From positions 1 to 10,284 of the forward strand of contig DLEF01000030.1 of the NCBI GenBank assembly GCA_002481545.1: DNA of 10,284 bases, in the 5' to 3' direction. Each line of letters begins with the position of its first letter. Position 1 is the first letter of the stretch. Made by a program: the position numbers and the translations under genes. The notes under the pieces were generated by a model, which was not told where the DNA came from, ran no database searches, and worked only from the letters and a program-made list of their open reading frames with translations. Shown piece by piece: positions 1 through 5,612 of this stretch. The stretch is from Cyanobacteria bacterium UBA7753 (GTDB taxonomy: Bacteria; Cyanobacteriota; Vampirovibrionia; Gastranaerophilales; Gastranaerophilaceae).

Positions 1-1
1 T

Positions 2-106
2 TTGTTACAAAAGTTAACAAATATAAATCTTTGGGGTTCCCGTTCAGATATTTATTCTTGTTACAACTTTTCAAGCATTCTTAACAAATTCTATATAAAT
101 AATCTT
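2..106. repeat. degenerate direct repeat in AT-rich leader
   Basis: The same three short words occur twice in the same order. TTGTTACAA is at 2-10 and 58-66, TTAACAAAT at 14-22 and 81-89, and ATATAAAT at 21-28 and 93-100. The spacing between words differs between the copies, so this is not an exact duplication. TTGTTA at 2-7 and TAACAA at 15-20 also form an inverted repeat. It could be a pair of regulator sites or chance similarity in AT-rich DNA. No gene is seen in 1-148. Confidence 0.25.
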
Positions 107-114
107 ATTTGAGA

Positions 115-120
115 TATAAT
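115..120 (+). promoter_or_regulatory. possible -10 element of the envelope operon
   Basis: TATAAT lies 28 nt before the kinase ATG, which suits a short leader carrying the GAGGGG ribosome-binding site at 140-145. The hexamer 17 nt upstream (TATATA, 92-97) is a poor -35 match and there is no TGn extension. The call rests on the -10 and its position alone, in DNA so AT-rich that such hexamers arise by chance. Confidence 0.35.
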
Positions 121-148
121 TATATTCAAGAAGAGATTTGAGGGGATT

Positions 149-1204
149 ATGAAAATAGATATTGATAAATTAAAAGCGTGTGTCAGTAATTTAGACAATG
201 CAAGAATTTTGGTTGTTGGTGATTTGGCACTTGATGAGATGGTGTACGGTGATACCGAGAGAATTTCAAGAGAGGCTCCCGTTCTAATTTTAAGACATAC
301 TCATACTAATCTGATACTTGGCGCCGCATCTAACGCTGCACACAACGTCTCTACCATAAATCATGGTAAGGTTAGTGTATTAGGTATTGTCGGTGACGAT
401 TATCAAGCAACAGACCTTAGAAAGGCTTTTGAAGATGCAAACGTAGATTGTTCTAATCTGATAGTTGATGCGTCCAGAAAAACCGTTACAAAAACAAGAA
501 TTTCAGGCTCTTGTTTTCAATCAATTACACAACAGATTGTGAGAATTGACCGTCAATCATCAGAGCCGATTTCCAAAGAAACGGAAAGTCAAATCGTTGA
601 TAAATTAAAAGAAATCATTCCTGAGTATGATGCTGTTATTTTATCTGATTATCAAATCGGGACATTGACCGATAAAGTAATTAAAACGGCAATTGATGTA
701 TGTAAAAAACATGGCAAAAAAGTGATTGTCGATGCCCAAAGAGATTTGAAGAGATACAAAGGTGCAACCTCTATGACGCCTAATCTCCCTGATACTCAAA
801 AGTATGTCGGGTTCGATATTAAGTCAAATAAAGATATTCTTAAAGCAGGTGAAAAACTGGTAAGAGATACAGGCGAAGAATATGTCCTTATTACCTGCGG
901 GGAAGAGGGAATGGCTCTTGTTACAAAAGATAAGAAAATGATAAGAATCCCTGTATTCAACAAGTCAAAAGTGTTTGATGTTACAGGTGCGGGCGACACC
1001 GTTACCGCTTTGTATTCATTGGCTTTGGCAAGCGGAGCAGAACCTGTTTATGCTGCAATTATGGGTAATATGGCTGCAGGTATTGTTATTAAACAATTTG
1101 GTTGTGCAACGACTACAATAGAAGAGTTGCAAAACTTCATTGATAATAATAAAAAGTTGTTAGAGAAATTTAATATTGGAGAATACGATGAAAAAAATAT
1201 TTGA
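149..1204 (+). CDS. HldE-type heptose 7-phosphate kinase domain protein (PfkB family)
   Basis: This is a cytoplasmic PfkB/ribokinase-fold sugar kinase that most resembles the N-terminal kinase domain of HldE (RfaE), which phosphorylates D-glycero-D-manno-heptose 7-phosphate at C1 for lipopolysaccharide heptose synthesis. The N-terminal VVGDLALDEMVYG (22-34), REAPV (41-45), the GAASNAA sugar-site region (58-64), TKTRI with QQIVRIDRQ (114-136) and TPNLPD (210-215) follow HldE order. The PfkB signature DVTGAGDT is at 277-284, with D283 as predicted catalytic base. At 351 residues it lacks the C-terminal nucleotidyltransferase domain of bifunctional HldE, so it resembles stand-alone HldA; the adenylyltransferase must be elsewhere if the pathway exists. 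The ATG is preceded by GAGGGG at 140-145. It is first in an operon with the next two genes. The family is secure; the exact sugar substrate is inferred, since GAAS replaces the usual GGAAN. Confidence 0.8.
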   Translation: MKIDIDKLKACVSNLDNARILVVGDLALDEMVYGDTERISREAPVLILRHTHTNLILGAASNAAHNVSTINHGKVSVLGIVGDDYQATDLRKAFEDANVDCSNLIVDASRKTVTKTRISGSCFQSITQQIVRIDRQSSEPISKETESQIVDKLKEIIPEYDAVILSDYQIGTLTDKVIKTAIDVCKKHGKKVIVDAQRDLKRYKGATSMTPNLPDTQKYVGFDIKSNKDILKAGEKLVRDTGEEYVLITCGEEGMALVTKDKKMIRIPVFNKSKVFDVTGAGDTVTALYSLALASGAEPVYAAIMGNMAAGIVIKQFGCATTTIEELQNFIDNNKKLLEKFNIGEYDEKNI

Positions 1205-1679
1205 TATCATTATTGTTGTAGGAATAATTTTGGTCATAGCTGTAGGCTTGGTAACAGCAAAAGGTATGCGTCAAACCGCAGATAAGCAGATTGAGGCAAA
1301 ATCTCAAATCGAATTTGAAGTATTTTTGAGAAGTGTTACAGTCTCATCAGGTGTTTGCCCAATAAATGTCGGTGATAAAACATTTATAAGTATAAGAAAT
1401 GTTCCTTATACTGATTTGGATGTTACGGCTGTAAAATTTGCACCAAAAGTAATGACCGTTCCTGCTAACAATAAAAACGGTTATCGTGTAGTCAGTGATG
1501 CAAGCTTATCCGATACTTATGATATTAAAGTAAAAGTAAAAGATGAAGCAACAATTACAAAAGACGGTGCAGTCGTTGGCGGAAACAAAATAAAAATAGG
1601 TTTGCCTATCACTCTTGAAGGTAAAACATATAAATTTACGGGCGTAGTTTCAGACATTAAGATTGCTGATAAAGTATAA
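1188..1679 (+). CDS. DUF4330 family single-pass membrane protein
   Basis: The protein has 163 residues, with a short basic N-terminus, one hydrophobic segment at about 5-24 and a soluble beta-rich remainder probably outside the cytoplasmic membrane. The C-terminal block ATITKDGAVVGGNKIKIG (121-138), followed by a glycine- and aromatic-containing strand region ending near 157, and the IRNVPYTDLDV block (69-79) are what I recall of DUF4330, a family frequent in cyanobacteria and of unknown function. I chose the ATG at 1188 over the in-frame TTG at 1176 because TTGGAGAA (1176-1183) forms a ribosome-binding site just upstream and would itself be consumed by the TTG start. The gene overlaps the kinase by 17 nt and precedes the O-antigen-ligase-like gene by 14 nt. 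That implies translational coupling and a role in envelope or exported-glycan assembly, but no biochemical function can be assigned. Confidence 0.8.
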   Translation: MKKIFDIIIVVGIILVIAVGLVTAKGMRQTADKQIEAKSQIEFEVFLRSVTVSSGVCPINVGDKTFISIRNVPYTDLDVTAVKFAPKVMTVPANNKNGYRVVSDASLSDTYDIKVKVKDEATITKDGAVVGGNKIKIGLPITLEGKTYKFTGVVSDIKIADKV

Positions 1680-1693
1680 GGGCACGGGAATAA

Positions 1694-3025
1694 ATGTTTA
1701 TAAATAATGTTTTAAAATTTATTCAAAACTTTACCCGTCCTGTTTATGAAAACAGTGTTTTGTTGAAACAGACGGATAATCTTATATTCGCGTCAATATT
1801 GTTGACATTCGTAGTGTCAATATTTTTAGGCTCGGACTATATCGGATATTTCGCTCTTATAACATCAGCTTTAACTGTTGTCAGAGTTCTGTTATATCCG
1901 AACGATGAGTTTAAAGTCGAGAAATTTGAACTGTTCTTACTGGCTTATTTTATGCTTGTGTTGGTCAGTGTCGCAGGCTCAACTCTCTTACATTTAAGTC
2001 TTAAAGGATTTTTTAAAACACTTATTTATATTTGTTTTTATATTTCGGTCGTTCACCATTTGAAATATCATAAAAACCACATATTACCGATATTGTTGAC
2101 TATTGCGGGATGTGTGTCTTTTGAGGCAATAATCGGACTCGGACAAAGTTTCGCTAAGGTAGACGAAATATCGGGTTGGCAGGATATGTCAAATATTAAC
2201 CCCGAAGATGTTATAACAAGAGTTTACGGAACATTGTTGCCGTTGAACCCTAACCTTTTGGGCGGGTATTTCGTATTAACAATTCCGTCATTGTTAGGTT
2301 TAAGTTGTTATTATTTATCAAAAAGGAATTTTATAACCGCATTGATATTCGGCGGTTTAACTCTTCTAACCTGCTGGGTATTGTTCTTGACAGGCTGCAG
2401 AGGCTCATATATCGCATTATTCATCATTTTGTGTTCTGCATTTGCGATATCTTTAAAAATATTCTGGTACAGATTTAAGAAAAGGTTTATAACATTTTGT
2501 TCAGCATTCGTTGGTGCTGTGATTTGTGCATTTGCTGTTATTACACCTTTAAGAGTCAGATTATTGTCAATATTTGCAATGAGAGATGACAGTTCCAACT
2601 CTTTCAGATTTAATGTATATAAATCAGCCTTCCAAATGGCAAAAGATAACTGGGTTATCGGAATAGGACAAGGAAACCAAAACTTTAGAGAAATATACGG
2701 TTTGTATATGAAAACAGGCTTTGATGCTCTTAGCGCATACAATATTTATCTTGAAACGGCGGTCGAGAGCGGAATATTTGCACTTATCGCGTTCTTGGGA
2801 TTTTTGTTCACTCTCATCGTTGACGCGGTTAAGTTTATAAAAAACACAACAGATACAAAAGATTTGATATTTGTATCTATCCCGCTTTTATCAATTATTG
2901 GAGCAATGGTTCACGGAATGGTTGATACTGTATTCTTTAGACCGCAATTACAGATGATATTCTGGACAATGTGCGCTATATTATCAACTCTGATTTATAA
3001 CAAAGAAACTAAGCTTGAACATTAA
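1694..3025 (+). CDS. O-antigen ligase/polymerase family (Wzy_C, IctB-like) membrane protein
   Basis: This 443-residue inner-membrane protein has roughly ten hydrophobic segments. It carries landmarks of the Wzy_C/O-antigen-ligase family in its IctB-like branch: GTLLPLNPNLLGGY (179-192), FLTGCRGSYIAL (231-242), DDSSNSFRFNVYK (298-310), GIGQGNQNF (323-331), SAYNIYLETAVESGI (347-361) and HGMVDTVFFRPQ (407-418). The family moves lipid-linked sugar chains onto lipid A core or polymerises repeat units, and conserved arginines such as R236 and R305 would be candidates for function. IctB was once proposed as a bicarbonate transporter in cyanobacteria, a role now doubted. Its position behind a heptose kinase supports a glycan role. 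The ribosome-binding site is modest (AAGGG 1678-1682 or GGGA 1686-1689), consistent with coupling to the preceding gene. The last 17 nt overlap the convergent gene. Ligase versus polymerase cannot be decided from sequence. Confidence 0.88.
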   Translation: MFINNVLKFIQNFTRPVYENSVLLKQTDNLIFASILLTFVVSIFLGSDYIGYFALITSALTVVRVLLYPNDEFKVEKFELFLLAYFMLVLVSVAGSTLLHLSLKGFFKTLIYICFYISVVHHLKYHKNHILPILLTIAGCVSFEAIIGLGQSFAKVDEISGWQDMSNINPEDVITRVYGTLLPLNPNLLGGYFVLTIPSLLGLSCYYLSKRNFITALIFGGLTLLTCWVLFLTGCRGSYIALFIILCSAFAISLKIFWYRFKKRFITFCSAFVGAVICAFAVITPLRVRLLSIFAMRDDSSNSFRFNVYKSAFQMAKDNWVIGIGQGNQNFREIYGLYMKTGFDALSAYNIYLETAVESGIFALIAFLGFLFTLIVDAVKFIKNTTDTKDLIFVSIPLLSIIGAMVHGMVDTVFFRPQLQMIFWTMCAILSTLIYNKETKLEH

Positions 3026-3740
3026 TCTTTGATTTAGAAGATGTAGACTCAGTATTTTTTGAATCTGCGTTTACGGTTGCTAATTCAGGATGTTTCTTCG
3101 CAAATTGTTTAGCTGTTGTTCTGTCTGCGATAGCCTTTCCTGCAGAACCTCCGATTGCAAAAGCTGAACAAGATGTGATAATAAATCCTAAACCTACAAG
3201 TATTGCGGCAGTTCTTCCTGCAGGTAATTTAGACAGGTATTTATTTTTTGCCATAAAGTTTTTGAAACCTTTAGCGGCATCTGTTGCCCATTTGTAATTT
3301 TTATATCCTGCAGCGTGTCCGCCCAGTCCGAAAAATCTCTTGTATGCGCCTTCTGCAGCAAACATGCCTGCCATAGAAAGCCCTTCTTTTATAGCTGCCG
3401 ATTTTTTATCGTCAGCGTGCCATGCTCTTACTCCGCTTGCAACAACCAAAATAGGGTTAACAAGTTTTGACATGAAGTTTACACCTTTGCAAACAACATC
3501 AAATACCTTGCTGCTGTTTCTTGCAGTCTTAATTCCTTTTGATACATCATTAAGCGCATCCATTACGCCGCCGCTTTTACCGTGAGACATATCCAGAACA
3601 TCGCTTGCCGCATTTTTTAACTGTAATCCGGCAACGAGTCCGCGCTCACGTCTGTCGAAACGCGTTTTATTCTCGGCTTTATTTTTATTCATAAACCCGA
3701 AAATAGTATATCTGAATGGATCTGCAAATGTTACAGGCAA
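3009..3740 (-). CDS. hypothetical membrane-associated protein, TTG start
   Basis: I do not recognise this 243-residue protein. It has a short N-terminal stretch, then a basic segment (17-33, rich in K and R), a mixed helical region (35-165) with a moderately hydrophobic patch around 93-104, and a clear membrane segment at about 177-197. A charged, Ser/Thr-rich tail follows. There is no cleavable signal peptide at the start. The preferred start is TTG (3738-3740), because AAAGGTG (complement of 3748-3754) lies 7 nt upstream. The first ATG would be residue 17 (3690-3692) and has only a weak CGGG upstream. The codon pattern and length support a real gene. It is transcribed convergently to the glycan operon and overlaps its last gene by 17 nt. 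The role is unknown; a lineage-specific envelope protein is a guess. Confidence 0.72.
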   Translation of the reverse strand: MPVTFADPFRYTIFGFMNKNKAENKTRFDRRERGLVAGLQLKNAASDVLDMSHGKSGGVMDALNDVSKGIKTARNSSKVFDVVCKGVNFMSKLVNPILVVASGVRAWHADDKKSAAIKEGLSMAGMFAAEGAYKRFFGLGGHAAGYKNYKWATDAAKGFKNFMAKNKYLSKLPAGRTAAILVGLGFIITSCSAFAIGGSAGKAIADRTTAKQFAKKHPELATVNADSKNTESTSSKSKINVQA

Positions 3741-3810
3741 TACACAACACCTTTATTTCAAACTACACATGTATTGTAAGTAAACTTTTTACACTTTTTT
3801 GCTATTTGGT

Positions 3811-3839
3811 AAAGAAATATTAAGAAATTATATTTCTTT
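3811..3839. terminator. AT-only inverted repeat at the end of the GNAT pseudogene
   Basis: AAAGAAATAT (3811-3820) and ATATTTCTTT (3830-3839) form a perfect 10-bp stem with a 9-nt loop, followed on the plus strand by more T. It contains the pseudogene stop codon (3828-3830). On the minus strand, where termination would be needed, only a short T-rich arm is present and no T run follows. The stem has almost no G/C, so terminator function is doubtful. Confidence 0.25.
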
Positions 3840-4273
3840 TTTCATTTCTAAATACGGTAATTCAGAAAAACCATGCTTTTTATAAACATGTGTCGCGTGT
3901 GTGTTTTCGCGCTCTGCCTCCAGTCTTAATACGGTGTGGGGGTATTGATTCTCTATGTATTCAAAAATTGCGGAATAATCCCTTGCCCTCTGTAAGGTTC
4001 CAATAAATATAAATCCTCCAGCCAAATACAGCGTTTCCCAAATTCCGTAGAAAAACTCTTCGCAATCATCGCATATCCGATAATATTCTCGTTTTCACAG
4101 AAAGTGTACCCTTCCAAGTATGGTGAATTATTTAAGCATTCATCGAAATCAGCATTATAAATTTCATCACTGCCGTTTGTATATACTGCATCGGAGGTGT
4201 AAAACTCTTTCATCATATTTAAGATAAAACTTTTATCCTCTTGTCTGAATTTTCTTATTTCAATTTTTATCAT
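3828..4273 (-). pseudogene. GNAT N-acetyltransferase, frameshifted
   Basis: Two overlapping reading frames together make one GNAT (Gcn5-related) acetyltransferase. The N-terminal part (from ATG at 4271-4273) runs through the family core, including IIGYAMI, the WLEDLYL strand and the acetyl-CoA pyrophosphate loop RGQGI (95-99), then goes out of frame and stops at 3953. A second frame resumes with SAIFEYIENQYP and continues through ERENTHATHVYKKHGF, the usual C-terminal GNAT pattern, to TAA at 3828. The total span is 446 nt, one short of a multiple of three, so loss of one base around 3974-3979 explains the break and an intact product would be about 148 residues. There is no Shine-Dalgarno sequence before the ATG, but TATAAT (complement of 4283-4288) ends 9 nt upstream, so the message may be nearly leaderless. 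The small-molecule or protein substrate is unknown. It could be a real mutation or a base-calling error; no slippery heptamer suggests programmed frameshifting. Confidence 0.82.
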
Positions 4274-4275
4274 AG

Positions 4276-4288
4276 TATATTTATTATA
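4276..4288. promoter_or_regulatory. short divergent promoter region between GNAT and Nim-like genes
   Basis: Only 39 nt separate the two divergent start codons. TATAAT on the minus strand (complement of 4283-4288) and TATATT on the plus strand (4276-4281) are candidate -10 elements. Neither has a convincing -35. The DNA is almost all A and T, so both are weak calls. Confidence 0.25.
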
Positions 4289-4312
4289 TCATTTACAAAA
4301 ACAGGAGTGATT

Positions 4313-4798
4313 ATGTTCAGACCGTTAAGAAGAATAAAACAACAGCTATCATTTGCAGATTGTAAAACAATTTTAAATACTGAGGTCAGAGGTGTTCTGT
4401 CCGTCCTTGGTGATGACGACTATCCTTACGGAGTCCCGATAAATTTTTATTATGATGAAAATGACGGGGAGTTAGGCAAAATTTATTTTCACGGAGCAAA
4501 AGCAGGACATAAGATAGATGCGATAAAAAAACATGATAAGGTATCCTTTACTGTATATGATAAAGGGGTGCAAATAGAAGGAAAACGAGGTCTAGACTAC
4601 AAAAGTGTTATTGTCTTCGGAAGAATAAAAATAGTCAAAGACAGAGACAAAACTCTAAATGTTTGCAGAAAATTAGCATCTCAATTCGATTTTGGACAAG
4701 ATTATATTGAAGATGAGATTAAAAAATTTGCAAAAGCCGTTCAAGTTCTTGAATTAACGCCCGAACATATTTCAGGGAAAACCGTTAATGAGAGTTAG
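4313..4798 (+). CDS. Nim-like FMN-binding protein (pyridoxamine 5'-phosphate oxidase family)
   Basis: This 161-residue cytoplasmic protein has the FMN-binding split-barrel fold and looks like the Nim-like branch common in anaerobes. It starts FRPLRRIKQQLS, continues with RGVLSVLGDDDYPYGVPIN (26-44) and YFHGAKAGHKIDAI (58-71), and ends GKTVNES, the pattern I associate with proteins annotated as NimA-like. True Nim proteins reduce the nitro group of 5-nitroimidazoles to an amine, but most members with this label have no tested activity, so resistance should not be assumed. The start is the ATG at 4313, with AGGAG at 4303-4307; the same frame extends upstream to 4241 without a ribosome-binding site. 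It is divergent from the GNAT pseudogene, and its stop codon overlaps that of the convergent regulator by 4 nt. The family is secure; the substrate is unknown. Confidence 0.88.
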   Translation: MFRPLRRIKQQLSFADCKTILNTEVRGVLSVLGDDDYPYGVPINFYYDENDGELGKIYFHGAKAGHKIDAIKKHDKVSFTVYDKGVQIEGKRGLDYKSVIVFGRIKIVKDRDKTLNVCRKLASQFDFGQDYIEDEIKKFAKAVQVLELTPEHISGKTVNES

Positions 4799-5463
4799 TC
4801 TTGCAACAAAATAAATTCATTTTTGTCGTATTTTATAATTCCTTCTTTTTGAAGTTTACTTAGCTCTGCTGACATTGCGCTTCTTTCTACTCCCAAGTAG
4901 TCGGCAAGAGCTTGTCGGTTATATGTAATGACGAAATGATTTGATTTTGTTTTGATAGATTGCATTCTTAAAAATGACAATAGTTTTTCTTTTGTTGTTC
5001 TTTGTGACATACATTCTATTTTTTGTACAAGGTTTGCATTCTTTGTAGATACGATATAGAGTAAATTTTTTACCAGTTGTTTGTGAAAATCACAGCTATT
5101 CTCGCATGGTGTACTTAATTTGTCCGCATCCAAGAATAATACTTTGCTTTTTTCTACAGCCTCAACATTCATCGGAAAAATTTTGTTTATATAAGAAAAA
5201 GTTTCTCCGAATATTTGCTTTGGTCCTATTTCGGAGATAATTGCTTTATTCCCGAAGAAGTCATATTGTATAACCTGTAATTTACCCTCAATAAGAAGTC
5301 CGAATTTCGTAAAAATTTTTCCTTCCGTAAGTACCGTTTCCCCTTTATCAAAGTCTTTTACAGTTGCTCTTAAACATCCGAGCATCGTCAATAATTCTTC
5401 TTGTGTTATGTCTTTAAGCAGGTGTGCACCCTTGATTTTCTCGACTTCTTGTTTTATATCCAT
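4795..5463 (-). CDS. Crp/Fnr-family transcriptional regulator (HcpR-like by context)
   Basis: The 222-residue regulator has an N-terminal cyclic-nucleotide-binding-type beta roll (about 14-115; GLLIEGKLQVI at 55-65, FGETF at 85-89), a long dimerisation helix (about 125-155) and a C-terminal Crp-type winged helix. The recognition helix region reads LADYLGVERSAMSAELSKL (186-204). By alignment to E. coli CRP, R194 occupies the R180 position, while E181 and R185 are replaced by S195 and A199, so it should read neither a CRP nor an FNR box. Cysteines are C30, C120, C124 and C151, without the N-terminal cluster of E. coli FNR; C120-x3-C124 is notable. It lies divergent to hcp, the arrangement typical of HcpR, which responds to NO or nitrosative stress. 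The ATG has AAGGAT (complement of 5472-5477) 8 nt upstream. The family is certain; the HcpR role is inferred from the neighbour. Confidence 0.93.
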   Translation of the reverse strand: MDIKQEVEKIKGAHLLKDITQEELLTMLGCLRATVKDFDKGETVLTEGKIFTKFGLLIEGKLQVIQYDFFGNKAIISEIGPKQIFGETFSYINKIFPMNVEAVEKSKVLFLDADKLSTPCENSCDFHKQLVKNLLYIVSTKNANLVQKIECMSQRTTKEKLLSFLRMQSIKTKSNHFVITYNRQALADYLGVERSAMSAELSKLQKEGIIKYDKNEFILLQD

Positions 5464-5526
5464 AGTGTGTGATCCTTTTATAAATATTTATTTATGTTTG
5501 TTGTTTTTCCAATAGACATTATTTAT

Positions 5527-5555
5527 AAAATAAATTAAACTGACAGTATAGTCAA
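5527..5555 (-). promoter_or_regulatory. candidate promoter of the Crp/Fnr gene
   Basis: Read on the minus strand, TTGACT (complement of 5550-5555, five of six matches to the -35 consensus) is followed after 17 nt by TATTTT (complement of 5527-5532). The -35 includes the right half of the TGAC-N6-GTCA palindrome, so a protein bound there would block RNA polymerase; this suggests autorepression. The leader of about 60 nt is AT-rich. Confidence 0.45.
5540..5555. promoter_or_regulatory. candidate operator, TGAC-N6-GTCA palindrome
   Basis: The sequence reads CTGAC-AGTATA-GTCAA, a dyad with perfect 4-bp arms at 5541-5544 and 5551-5554. It sits in the only intergenic space between the divergent Crp/Fnr-family gene and hcp. 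Its size (two 5-bp half-sites, 6-bp spacer) fits the Crp/Fnr family. From memory, predicted HcpR sites in other anaerobes have TTGAC/GTCAA-type halves, but I cannot check that here. No other copy was seen in the other promoters of this window. Confidence 0.5.
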
Positions 5556-5573
5556 GGAACAATGTAAAAAATA

Positions 5574-5579
5574 TATAAA
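5574..5579 (+). promoter_or_regulatory. candidate -10 element of hcp
   Basis: TATAAA lies 34 nt before the hcp ATG. There is no good -35; the corresponding position is occupied by the palindrome. With a start near 5586-5589, the palindrome centre (5547.5) would be about 39-42 nt upstream, the position from which Crp/Fnr proteins usually act as class II activators. Alternative TATA words lie nearby (for example 5588-5593), so the exact element is uncertain. Confidence 0.4.
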
Positions 5580-5612
5580 TTAAATAATATAAATTAAAAG
5601 GAGAAAGAAATT

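Noticed and set aside
796..999. Minus-strand open frame opposite the sugar kinase
   Set aside because: It lies wholly within conserved kinase motifs including the PfkB signature; no start signal.
1176..1187. TTG start four codons upstream for the DUF4330 protein
   Set aside because: It would use the bases of the ribosome-binding site that serves the ATG at 1188.
2311..2742. 143-codon open frame on the minus strand inside the O-antigen-ligase-like gene
   Set aside because: The plus-strand protein shows clear family motifs across this stretch; the minus frame has no recognisable sequence and is a shadow.
3340..3585. 81-codon open frame on the plus strand opposite the hypothetical membrane protein
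   Set aside because: It is shorter than the opposing frame, lacks a ribosome-binding site, and its composition looks like an antisense reading of an Ala/Lys-rich protein.
3953..4025. Programmed ribosomal frameshifting in the GNAT gene
   Set aside because: No slippery heptamer or strong downstream structure is visible at the junction; a simple one-base loss is enough.
4241..4312. N-terminal extension of the Nim-like protein into the GNAT pseudogene
   Set aside because: The family start FRPLRRIKQ is at 4313 with a good AGGAG; the extension has none and overlaps the divergent gene.
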